Of a stretch of DNA of 53,029 nt, positions 45,401 through 50,427 are shown in pieces. The position numbers were made by a program, and so were the translations under genes. Position 1 is the stretch's first letter, and each line of letters starts with the position of its first letter. Source of the DNA: a virus. The stretch is taken from positions 1-53,029 of the IMG/VR virus record IMGVR_UViG_3300044451_000119; one strand, 5' to 3'. The notes under the pieces were generated by a model, which was given only the letters and a program-made list of their open reading frames with translations, was not told the origin of the DNA and made no database searches.

Positions 45401-46732
45401 TAAGTTATACAACCAATTTTTTGCTCTTGTATCTTCAACTTTCTTTCCTAGGGTTTGAATTTCAAACTTATCATCTTTCTCAAAAAGATAGTTATTAGAA
45501 GGTATAATCAGATCTTCAAGAACGGCACCTATACGAACCTGCACGGGGTTTGTTTGTGATGTTGATGTATACCCATAAACCACTGTGTTTTGACGCACTT
45601 CCTGTGCCTCAGGCATTGATTGAGTAATACCAGAGACACTAAAAAATTGATTTAATGACTTCGATAAATACGTGATTGTTTGTGTTGTACCATTCGAAAG
45701 AGCTGCGACAATTTGACCAGTTGATGCAAATCCAACTGTTGAGTCAACATCAATAACTGTTGCTCCAATTGCAACTGTGTTTAAAATTTGCGTTTTTGGA
45801 TTTATTACAAACTTTCCTTTCTGAGATCCTCTTACAGTGTCAATATCTCTTCCATATTCTGCATCAAGGTTCAAAACGTAGAATGTGTCAGTTCCTCTAA
45901 AAATTTTTTCTACATTCGAAATCGTTGCACTTGCAGCATTATGATATTGATTTAAATCTTGAAAGAGTGTTTTATTAACTAATAGTTCTGGATCACCACT
46001 TATTGTTTCAACAACAAGATCATTTGTAACTCTGTAACCAGCATCCGAAGGGATAAAGAGTTGATCGCTTGGTCGAACTAATTCAACATCCTTACCATAA
46101 AGGGCACGAAAAAGAATTTCGTAAGATTGTTCAGCACCCTTTGACGAATAAAAGTCTTTAACTTGTCTAACAAAAACGTTTTGATTTATGTCCTGATATA
46201 AGTCTCTATTTTCAAATCCAGGAGAAATTTGCTTTTTAGTCTTTGTAAAAAATTCGTTTAAAAATAAAACACTTAGATTCTTAACAGTTGATCCACCTTT
46301 GTGAGTTGATGCATCTGTTGATGAGAATACTAATTCATCTGGTTGATTTGGAGCATGATAGGAACTAATGCCACTAAATCCACGAATGCATCCAGTAAAC
46401 GAATTTGTTGTAATACCAGTGTAAGTTATGATTTCAGAATTGATCTGTATGATGCCGTACTGGTCTGGGAACCCTTGTGTACTTGTTACAGCGATAGTTG
46501 AGTCACCACTCTGAATTGTGCTTCCCAGAGAGGTTTGTGTGGTCAGATTTGTAAGGTTATTAACCTTAACATATTGATCAATGTTTGATAAAATATCAGC
46601 TGGAAGACTTTGAGAGTCTTGTGATCTATAATAAGTTTTTAAAAATTGAACAGCAAGAGGATAATTATCCCTTACATACGAAGGTAACTGACTTTCTAGA
46701 ACAGTGCTAATTTTAACTCTTTTATTGATCAT
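33485..46732 (-). CDS. 7: giant gp7-like baseplate wedge protein with YHYH domain (4415 residues)
   Basis: One uninterrupted frame of 13.2 kb, about four times the length of T4 gp7 (1032). Residues 1-300 carry the gp7 core: VQFLKTYYRSQDSQSLPADI, DFYSSKGAEQSYEILFRALY-GKDVEL (T4: DFYSTKGIEASYKFLFKVLY) and DAGYRVTNDLVVETISGD. Residues about 1028-1225 have three DVxxNGxxL units (LLDVFMNGIRLDSTDY); about 1440-1560 is a YHYH-type domain (IIGWAYDGNPIYGPYGFDQP with WEYNASGDLDEYNGRFCVTP). At least a dozen GxGY units are scattered from about 700 to 4217, with the last pair at NAGIGYTQPPVVTFESPTG. The end reads MTITGRSGTNTFAIYNNGLS. It lies between gp6 and gp8 exactly as T4 gene 7 does; it is likely the wedge backbone carrying surface appendages. 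Confidence 0.88.
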   Translation of the reverse strand: MINKRVKISTVLESQLPSYVRDNYPLAVQFLKTYYRSQDSQSLPADILSNIDQYVKVNNLTNLTTQTSLGSTIQSGDSTIAVTSTQGFPDQYGIIQINSEIITYTGITTNSFTGCIRGFSGISSYHAPNQPDELVFSSTDASTHKGGSTVKNLSVLFLNEFFTKTKKQISPGFENRDLYQDINQNVFVRQVKDFYSSKGAEQSYEILFRALYGKDVELVRPSDQLFIPSDAGYRVTNDLVVETISGDPELLVNKTLFQDLNQYHNAASATISNVEKIFRGTDTFYVLNLDAEYGRDIDTVRGSQKGKFVINPKTQILNTVAIGATVIDVDSTVGFASTGQIVAALSNGTTQTITYLSKSLNQFFSVSGITQSMPEAQEVRQNTVVYGYTSTSQTNPVQVRIGAVLEDLIIPSNNYLFEKDDKFEIQTLGKKVEDTRAKNWLYNLKTTYNVKSITERSFGSQIYDVVTFDENIFLVGDTVVLTDNTSTTYTYTISNVINNKKFTISGGSLPTTRTFTAKRQILKGNSVTYSHISKYIANVQNTYVKESDLYVTSNSIPHYSNKPLNPENFTVTFSGTFSGTEISIGNHPFYTGDAVQYVGEGLNISSGTYFVKVVNSTTIKLAASKPNISNDIFFTISGTTSNAIITRYGYKGKTFEIQKLIRTIKEPVTDKDKVETVEGPTGILINGVEILNYKTNDAIYYGEIEDLIVTAEGSGYDIINPPVMTISDNSGTGAKAKVSVNGGLERIDIIYPGVDYLSTPSITINGGNGKGAVAEASLMEFKHSKIFNSVSRANQVDVLFDIITFGERHEFRDGERVFYETNGGNPVGGLEDKHEYYVGVVDAFRVKFYKTEIDAVNGHDRINLTSNGTGTHTVSTCENRKKIASIRVIDSGTGYENKYRETSIIGINTAANTITIKNHGYSSGDIVTYGTTGNEIVGLSTALTYHVTKFDNDNFYLSNVGIGTTIRDLYYRSREFVDLKTVGSGTHSFNYEPITVQVFGKIGLSTVTTTNSIEPNPGGIRSGIVTYTATSGQTTFNYSYIANVGQPQLLDVFMNGIRLDSTDYDASSGSQVILTDAASGSEVVEIVGYASTIRTQYAKVSAGLGQTNFPFAYTPGFVDVVYNGVTLPRNEYESDSGTSIILDLGATASGDIVELIGYPGISRIEKTFIAQANQTVFTFQHPTKFGLSGLLDVYINGIKLPKEDYDDTDSALITLKEGAISGDTIFISYYFISELINLGDNFNARVQPIFRGNIETAFLTNKGANYGSDAILNYKRQPLFELNSGSGAELISVINQTTGGIQDILVKNVGSGYNAPPNLRIVGSGSRAILVPIINNGILESVKVINPGVGYNQNTTSIEVTSAGLGAKFEANPKRWNVNYFERLLQRKKISDDDGILVPDKNDNLQYVHLYAPRSLREEIYGIKTVNGVDIFKSDLTKDTNGNESDTSFHSPIIGWAYDGNPIYGPYGFDQPTGGIVRRITSSYAKVSKVERPSLLDFPSGFFIEDWEYNASGDLDEYNGRFCVTPEYPKGVYAYFVTIDENSESTGPFKNYRKPVFPYVIGNSFYSKPIDFNYQNNSNQNSIDLNSTGWLRNTNPYNLTTGNTSYQYIFDPNKIKKQTSIVEYANPGSLESVDILSSGSNHKVNDSLLISGTGRGASFKVSSIKGKEITKISVATTYIEDVEFLALDNDGNYLGITPNPHQLNDFDVVSIAGISTYKNDLQKNFKIRVFDSTLSLASSISSATNTGVVTDIQLTNIPPYPFILENDILTIGSEDVQILNVNREKSKIRVLRSPVGSSHTISTQIRQKSRRIRVQTNRKQSDSSTINRQFYFDPKTSVALGSTWGVGITSSLFLGVIEHQSPVSISTGSTSILIFQKAADINKFAGGGYIALTNATSSGFNRDEVNILSVGTTSINIDFDSSNLSGLGVTIYLNKYEVDEVPTRTILIENHGLKTADKILYKSNGGTTLSVRRVSTSSTLTQNQELFVKKISDDLISIAQTIGDLSSDDTILQFIGIGTGTFHSFETVKNDVIIGQIERNQVTVATASTHGLSLKDEVTVSIDVGITTTIKVVYDDYNRRIVINPKNFTSSDINLNTDTIRINNHGFYTGQKVIFSSSSTTQLDNNMIYYVIVYDDNKIRLSNSYYESVLDVPVYKNFTSVFSGTISAVNPQVKYYSSQNVIFDLSDSSLSFVKNEVSESAFDFNLYTDQNFENEYLTSQDTGLFNVSKTGRIGIDTNANLVFQSSNITPQILYYALKPRFGINQPVKSSIIYDNEKIDNANTIIQVPSVYSGRHQLTSIASTSFTYTVSQQPEISEYDLISNKISYETSSTTAVGPISSIRVSSGGYGYSDIPKIDALSSTGSNSLLNGISTSIGKIKKIKIEDIGFDYPTDNTLRPTVKLSNILNIERFSSFDSIGVSSAGKGYTTPPELVVIDSVTNNVIDVKLKYEIGNPQVKIIKNTRDLYDVNPIIIPTKNSNGVGINTVAYNQTSKNVTVTLVGSFATVGGFPFSVGDKVFIENIGITTAGKGYNSNQYSYSTFTLTHIDPKYGGSNPTITYNLASNLKNGEYPGQFDALNSAGRVIPAKDFPVFTIKLKQNDFLLNEKIKNNTNGSSGFVDKWNPQSNLVKVVSPFGSFIIDDVIEGETSGTKAIINKSTSFETEYKLGPSSKVRKGWKRETGFLNNDTQRVQDSDYYQYFSYALKSEVSYETWDEPVQSLNHPAGYKKFSNLLINSKSAIGIGTTQDGGDFSAITDIINVVDTNCYFDWDLVDENFKYIVGNVASDEIIFNSKLIQNYLESVGNRVLNIDDISDQFLSDERTDRFSVVDTFNLSQRYKKYITYVKDKRFTNERQIMLVTLLHDNTKGYLSQYGRVNTQKDLGIFEFDVGSFDFGITNLQGQLLFYPNKYKVNNYDISLASYNIIDQTTGIGSTSVGSVAQIYSSRSVISAGAGLTSIPIVSVSSTHRAARILVSVSTTDFQHQYDEISLVKDKDRNVLMLEYGQLTDSTLTGSVISGFGTYDANVPLKVIPTVKISEYFSSSGVTTSPGGTGSGPFGGFAVGPHTRFTGVGNRNLTLNPIDARNYDEILVKAIVGNDSNGGEDPEPGDDLRVGYSTDGSNFVDIGVIVPTTGSATLQEYRAILPQAAKTSSTLFRLNQPTNSGNDFDNYGVTQMTLESDRMVLDFYPNAGVAGTVHALTIGMGITDATGIGSITFNTNTVETIYTGIGSTSTPVARRIAGWSTDNFNAGYLIIGIEDKTNDEYEFLELIAAQDDLDQSFTEYGLLQTDSGIGTIGIACTNSTLKILYTPNANIDVDVRVWQHTMRLVDNFNSLTGISFNNASLNSGNGTYAGTELDIRRSFDLTHNQKDIFQRYFSPTTDPRVGVATETGVVNLSANTITFSNEHFFTTGEEVFYSYPNIDGFSPIGIATTTISGISTDKLPGNVYLIKVDKFSIKVALSATDSLVVPPNPLDITSAGIGISHRFISKKSNQRVVVTIDNLIQSPVVATSVTTHLTSTATSSDDQFSLNSIEKLFVGQLLQVDQEICFIDAINSSTKVVDVRRGWMGTNIGIHTTAVVVKQVKGNYNIVDNTINFVAAPYGKSPIGTVTNPPDDRDFAGITTSSSFGGRAFMKTSAKNSTIEPYHKNYIFDDISDSFTGIKTEFTITSAGGTVSGISTDNAVVLLNGILQSPTRFGSNPIINNQYLTEKSGITSIFFNSSPVGGEIVSVDSTKGLGYQPLVAAGGTAIVSSAGTISAISIGNSGSGYRIGIQTTINVSVGTSSLTISNLQKVGTATISNGIVVSVAITNPGSGYTSSNPPFVVFDSPFSYENLDLKYTGGTTGVGTGAKVSIVVGQGSSIIDFEITNVGRGYEVGDKLTFTIGGTSGIPTDTSKSYNEFQLTVTEQYQEQFNGWTIGNLTLFDDISNLFDGFKTKFPLRIDGIRQSIIGREGSGIDVAYTLLIFLNGVLQEPGKAYEFNGGSVFSFTEVPREGDNATILFYQGNKDIDVINKDILETVKVGDGLRIFPPEADNRQDERTVFSIDSIDVVTTNTYDGPGIITTGLLRPVIWCKQRSDSLVNGNYIPKNREEYESLIYPTTNVIKSVSPSDTEIFVEGAKTFFDSVNENPSPIATRTTVQIIGQDSKVSAAATATISGSGTVTVITITNAGIGYTQPPVVTFESPTGLGTTSRAQATATISGGAVSTISITNAGTGYTQAPNVLIAAPSNDIETVADVTYSGDFGQITGIKTTSVGVAPTGLVFDFYIPEKSFLRDASIVGTAITLSQIQTGYRFVVKNSNVGNGVTSLNSSGSIVWNGTNNIDNVYEVVSVSIGQSYVSAGIGTTSVMQVTVSLTDYNGLTNLGYGKVFGEYSWARMTITGRSGTNTFAIYNNGLSGIETSPLVRRLSPLKNFNYIQ

Positions 46733-46740
46733 GATTTATT

Positions 46741-48675
46741 TTAACGTCTGATTAGGCTTCCCGTGTCTGCACAACTATTTGCTGCTACATATCTCGATCC
46801 CGAGACATCAGCACCAGATGATATATCGTCTTTAAGCATATTAATAATGCTGTTATTAATATCTAGTTGCAAATACAACTCTTGTTTTCCAATAACGTCG
46901 TTGGAGTAAGGTTTTATAGCAAATTCAATGATTGGTCCTTGTGAATTTGTTTTTGACGTGGATGTAATTTTTATTGTATCAATCAAAATCTCACCCTTTT
47001 CATAATTAATAGTACCAACAGACTTTAATACAATCCCTGCTTGTGTAGTAGTATCAACTTTAAACATAAAAATATCACCAGTCAATAAATCTGGATTGGG
47101 AGCATCAGAAGTCAATAAATCTGGATTGGGAGCATCAGAAAAGTAAACAGTATCTGCAATGCCATTTACTTTGAATCCAGAAGTTTTTAGGTTATAACCA
47201 TTTGGATTCACATGAAAACGATTACCAAAACAAATCTCATACTCTGCAAAACTGTTTAGAACTGGTGCAAGATCTCTACGAATGAAAATATTAGTAATAT
47301 TTGAAGTAATTGCATCTGTGCAATCATCGATTACTTTTGTAAATTTACTATATTTGAACTTTGCTCCATACTTATTCAACTCTGTTGAATCTGCATACAT
47401 CTCAATACAATGAGATACTTCTGATTTTAAATTGTCTGCGTTTGATCCTAAGGAAGGATCATAGAAGATTGTTGAATTAAATTCAATATATACGTACTTA
47501 ACATCAAGAATTACAGGTAATACTCCTGCAATTTTATACTTACGAAGCTCATCTATAAGATTATCCTTAATTGATGCTGAAAGATATTGTCCATTTACTG
47601 GTTTGATTGAAACATAAACTCTTCCGTACTTTGGAGGAGTTAATTCTTCGCCACCAAAAACAGTCACAGATTCTGCTTCTGGGTAAATTCTTGGAATCAT
47701 TGCCTCATAATCTGACGCTGTTACCGCTCTATTTTGAGCAGAATATCTTTTTGGGGCATATTTTCGAATCGAATCCACCGATTCAACCTCTTGTCCACCA
47801 GTAGAATTTGAATTTGTGGTAATTGCCGAGATATCTGAGGTTACTAATGTTCCATTATTGTTAAATATTCTTCCCGCAAAGGCAAAAGAAGAGACACCGT
47901 TACCATTTTCTCCATTTGTTACAGTGTAACTTACTGTAATATAGTTCCCATTATCTAATTTTTTACCAAAAACTCCATCACCAAAGAACATTTCATATCT
48001 TTGGTCAGAAATTTCCTCAATAAAGTAAACTCGTGAATCTGAAATTACATCAAAAAGATCAGTTTTGAGATTATATTGCTTAAATGAAGTGTTCTGAGAC
48101 GTTGGATAAACTTTTACATCCAAAGTTGACGTGTCAATATGCTCATTTCCAAGAACAAACTTCTGATTTGGTATATTTGTATTAACTGTAAAGTTTTCAG
48201 TAATATAATTTCCTTCGTAAATTGTAATATTACTGAAATTTGCTGTTCCATTTACAATCGGAACTATAATATCTGATGGAATTGTAAAAGAAAATGATAA
48301 ATTTCCAAATTTTTGCTTTGAAGTTGCAACTGTTCCTGCTTTTAAAGTTAAAGTTAGAGCAGTTGAAGAACCAACATTTACTGAAAAAGATATATTTGCC
48401 TTTGCTGCTTTTCTTGAACGAGGAGTATAACCAATATTTCTTGCTAATGAAACAATATTTTCCCTGAGTGTTGCAGAATCAATGAAAACCTCATTACTCA
48501 GCATGTTTGCGTTGTAAGAGGAAAGATAAGTGTTATAAGCAAGTGCATCAATAATCACTGAGAGATTTGATCCCTCAAAGTCATAATCAGTGAAATTTGA
48601 GTTAGATTTGATATAGTCTTTGATAGACTCTTTGACTTGATCAAAATCTAAATTGGCAAACTTAACTAGTGGCAT
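46741..48675 (-). CDS. 6: baseplate wedge protein gp6
   Basis: A 644-residue protein (T4 gp6 is 660). The match is clear: DYDFEGSNLSVIIDALAYNT (T4 DYDFEGSRLNVLCDLLAYNT), ATLRENIVSLARNIGYTPRS, then RYEMFFGDGVFGKKLDNGNY, NRAVTASDYEAMIPRIYPEA-ESVTVFGGEELTP, and VLPVILDVKYVYIEFNSTIF. gp6 dimers tie the six wedges into a ring and trigger sheath contraction. Near residues 513-532 a 10-residue unit (SDAPNPDLLT) is repeated perfectly, matching a 30-base tandem duplication at 47081-47140. It is 4 bases downstream of gp25 and 8 upstream of the gp7-like gene. Confidence 0.95.
   Translation of the reverse strand: MPLVKFANLDFDQVKESIKDYIKSNSNFTDYDFEGSNLSVIIDALAYNTYLSSYNANMLSNEVFIDSATLRENIVSLARNIGYTPRSRKAAKANISFSVNVGSSTALTLTLKAGTVATSKQKFGNLSFSFTIPSDIIVPIVNGTANFSNITIYEGNYITENFTVNTNIPNQKFVLGNEHIDTSTLDVKVYPTSQNTSFKQYNLKTDLFDVISDSRVYFIEEISDQRYEMFFGDGVFGKKLDNGNYITVSYTVTNGENGNGVSSFAFAGRIFNNNGTLVTSDISAITTNSNSTGGQEVESVDSIRKYAPKRYSAQNRAVTASDYEAMIPRIYPEAESVTVFGGEELTPPKYGRVYVSIKPVNGQYLSASIKDNLIDELRKYKIAGVLPVILDVKYVYIEFNSTIFYDPSLGSNADNLKSEVSHCIEMYADSTELNKYGAKFKYSKFTKVIDDCTDAITSNITNIFIRRDLAPVLNSFAEYEICFGNRFHVNPNGYNLKTSGFKVNGIADTVYFSDAPNPDLLTSDAPNPDLLTGDIFMFKVDTTTQAGIVLKSVGTINYEKGEILIDTIKITSTSKTNSQGPIIEFAIKPYSNDVIGKQELYLQLDINNSIINMLKDDISSGADVSGSRYVAANSCADTGSLIRR
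47081..47140. repeat. perfect tandem 30-base duplication inside gp6
   Basis: Units 47081-47110 and 47111-47140 are identical, including third codon positions, and keep the frame. Confidence 0.95.
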
Positions 48676-48679
48676 TTAT

Positions 48680-49090
48680 CTACCTGGTTTTAACTAAGGG
48701 AAATGCTAGTGCTTGTTGTGGTATATCGACTCCAACAATCTCATACTTTACTGTTGCATTGAAAATTCCATTATCAAAATCTGGAACAATGATAACTTCT
48801 TGCAATCTGACTCGTGGTTCGTAGTTTTGAATGGTATTTTCAACATAAACTTGAATTTGAGACGATGAAATGACATCAATGTTCTCAAAAAGTGACTGCG
48901 AAATACCAGTTCCAAGATCAGGATTAAAAAATCTTTCTCCTGGATCAGTTAAAACTAAATTTTTAACTGATTGAGCAATCGCATTTGCATGATTAAGTGC
49001 AATCAGGTCGTTTGTCAACGGATTTTTTTGAAAAGACATGCTGAGGTCTTTAAATCCGAGTGATGTTCGTTGTTGAACCTCAACTGGCAT
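48680..49090 (-). CDS. 25: baseplate wedge protein gp25 (lysozyme-like fold)
   Basis: A 136-residue protein (T4 gp25 is 132). Family features: GFKDLSMSFQKNPLTNDLIA, NANAIAQSVKNLVLTDPGERF with FFNPDLGTGISQSLFENID and the C-terminal YEPRVRLQEVIIVPDFDNGI. This GPW/gp25 family protein caps the wedge hub side and touches the first sheath ring. A late box at 49114-49121 makes gp25 the likely first gene of the 25-6-7-8 transcript. Confidence 0.95.
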   Translation of the reverse strand: MPVEVQQRTSLGFKDLSMSFQKNPLTNDLIALNHANAIAQSVKNLVLTDPGERFFNPDLGTGISQSLFENIDVISSSQIQVYVENTIQNYEPRVRLQEVIIVPDFDNGIFNATVKYEIVGVDIPQQALAFPLVKTR

Positions 49091-49113
49091 CGAAAAACAC
49101 TATATTTCTATCA

Positions 49114-49121
49114 TATTTATT
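49114..49121 (-). promoter_or_regulatory. late promoter box (AATAAATA) upstream of gp25
   Basis: The minus strand reads GTAATAAATATG, 23 bases before the gp25 ATG at 49090. Confidence 0.5.
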
Positions 49122-49138
49122 ACATCAAAATTCCCTTT

Positions 49139-49375
49139 TTATCCATAAAGTGGCTCTGTTCCATATTCCCAATCATCATAATCATCATCATTGCGAATTT
49201 TTGCGTGAATTTTGTTTTGTTTTTCAAAATTATGTTTTATTGGAGTTTCTGAATCCCCAACAACCTCTCGAATTTCTTTCTGATTCGTGTTTTTTGAGTA
49301 ATCTGTGATCAGTGAGGTTGTTCCCCACATCTGATACATGTAATTTTGATCTCTATCAACGGGTAAATTTGACAT
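49139..49375 (-). CDS. small acidic hypothetical protein (78 residues)
   Basis: It starts MSNLPVDRDQNYMYQMWGTT and ends with an acidic Tyr/Trp-rich tail (DDDYDDWEYGTEPLYG). There is no membrane segment or cysteine. It sits immediately upstream of gp25. Its ribosome site (AGGAGC) overlaps the base of a 7-base-pair hairpin (49383-49400), which could reduce or time translation. I do not recognise it. Confidence 0.65.
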   Translation of the reverse strand: MSNLPVDRDQNYMYQMWGTTSLITDYSKNTNQKEIREVVGDSETPIKHNFEKQNKIHAKIRNDDDYDDWEYGTEPLYG

Positions 49376-49382
49376 GTTGCTC

Positions 49383-49400
49383 CTAATTCGATTGAATTAG
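49383..49400 (-). promoter_or_regulatory. hairpin overlapping the ribosome site of the 78-residue gene
   Basis: CTAATTC GATT GAATTAG forms a 7-base-pair stem. On the minus strand its 3' arm runs into the AGGAGC ribosome site. On the plus strand the stem is followed by AACTTTTT and would look like a terminator, but there is no plus-strand gene to end. Confidence 0.45.
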
Positions 49401-49438
49401 AACTTTTTACGGGGTTGCCATCCCGATTAAATTAAAAT

Positions 49439-50050
49439 TTAGTACATAAAGTTGTCAGAAGTCTCAATTTTTCTCTTATTCTCAACTGAATATTCGTTCA
49501 TGTCAATTAAATATCCAGGATTTTGAGTGATTCTATTGCAAATCCAAGCATCATCATACCATATGATCTTGTTATTTGGATATGCATAGAAGTTTCCATT
49601 GTCCATTTTGAAAAAATGAGCACATTTATGTTCAGGAGTCTCACTGAAATTAGTATTTAGAGTCGATTTTGACTCCCAGGACCAATCCATCGTGAACATG
49701 TAGACTCCTTCATTCCTTTCTTCCCGATAATTAATCAATTCTGCACGTAGTCCCGCAAGTCGAGATCGAATCTGAACATCAATATAAGGAGAAAAGCAGT
49801 CCCACCACATACAATCTTCCAATTTTGGAACAATTGCATCGGGTTTCCAACAAAATGCATGAATTGGTCTTCGAGTCCAGTTCACACCATTCTCTAAAAA
49901 TGTTTCAAATAGTGGAACTCTTTTTTCAATTGATGCTACTGAATGCACATCACATAAGGTAACGTCTTCATGCCCCTGTTTATGATTGTAAAGAAACTCA
50001 TTACGAATGTAACAAGTGAATGTTGGAAGATTATGATTTAAATATGCCAT
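49439..50050 (-). CDS. conserved-looking hypothetical protein (203 residues)
   Basis: A soluble, Trp/Tyr-rich protein: MAYLNHNLPTFTCYIRNEFL, then EDVTLCDVHSVASIEKRVPL, VNWTRRPIHAFCWKPDAIVP, EDCMWWDCFSPYIDVQIRSR and NEGVYMFTMDWSWESKSTL, ending IWYDDAWICNRITQNPGYLI. Many Cys and Trp residues occur but not in metal-binding pairs. It lies upstream of the 78-residue gene with a 63-base gap holding two small hairpins. There is no recognised family; the folded, aromatic-rich composition suggests a compact enzyme or binding protein. Confidence 0.75.
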   Translation of the reverse strand: MAYLNHNLPTFTCYIRNEFLYNHKQGHEDVTLCDVHSVASIEKRVPLFETFLENGVNWTRRPIHAFCWKPDAIVPKLEDCMWWDCFSPYIDVQIRSRLAGLRAELINYREERNEGVYMFTMDWSWESKSTLNTNFSETPEHKCAHFFKMDNGNFYAYPNNKIIWYDDAWICNRITQNPGYLIDMNEYSVENKRKIETSDNFMY

Positions 50051-50119
50051 AAAGTTTTGTTTTTAAATAAGAGTCAGGAGTTTTGGGTCTACTCAGGAAC
50101 GCGCATATAAGACTCTTTG

Positions 50120-50200
50120 CTATCTATAAGAAAAGATCTTCCAAATACATGAAAGATCTTTACGATTACTTACCTTGTTTTCAATAGGGCTTTTACGCAT
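50120..50200 (-). CDS. possible 26-residue mini-protein
   Basis: The frame MRKSPIENKVSNRKDLSCIW begins at an ATG that overlaps the previous stop (TAATG). Its 3' half lies in an inverted repeat (50132-50140 with 50153-50161, AAAGATCTT/AAGATCTTT), so this may instead be an untranslated hairpin region. Confidence 0.25.
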   Translation of the reverse strand: MRKSPIENKVSNRKDLSCIWKIFSYR

Positions 50201-50289
50201 TATTTCGACTTGCCACATCCCTGCCGTGTGTTCTTGGGATGAGATTCAATTTTTGCTGATCCAGATAACGACTTTCTTGTTTGTGCCAT
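50200..50289 (-). CDS. mini-protein MAQTRKSLSG type (29 residues)
   Basis: The sequence is MAQTRKSLSGSAKIESHPKN plus TRQGCGKSK, a strongly basic peptide. From memory, very similar short or slightly longer MAQTRKSLSG-K proteins recur in cyanophage genomes, which supports a real gene despite its size. Its ATG directly follows the stop of the 45-residue gene (TAA ATG). The function is unknown. Confidence 0.6.
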   Translation of the reverse strand: MAQTRKSLSGSAKIESHPKNTRQGCGKSK

Positions 50290-50427
50290 TTAGTCTTCCT
50301 CCACTTCAATTTCTGTTGGATCTATTTTATCATTGTAAATTTGTTCGGATAATTCGTCAAGAATCTCAGCACATTGTTCATGACTGAGATTCCGATAAAT
50401 GATTCTACCGTTATAAAGAATTCTCAT
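50290..50427 (-). CDS. small hypothetical protein (45 residues)
   Basis: MRILYNGRIIYRNLSHEQCA continues into an acidic helix ending EIEVEED. Its ATG overlaps the stop of the glycosyltransferase-like gene by one base (TGATG), a strong coupling signal. A GGAGG stretch at its own end may serve the next mini-gene. It is not recognised. Confidence 0.55.
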   Translation of the reverse strand: MRILYNGRIIYRNLSHEQCAEILDELSEQIYNDKIDPTEIEVEED

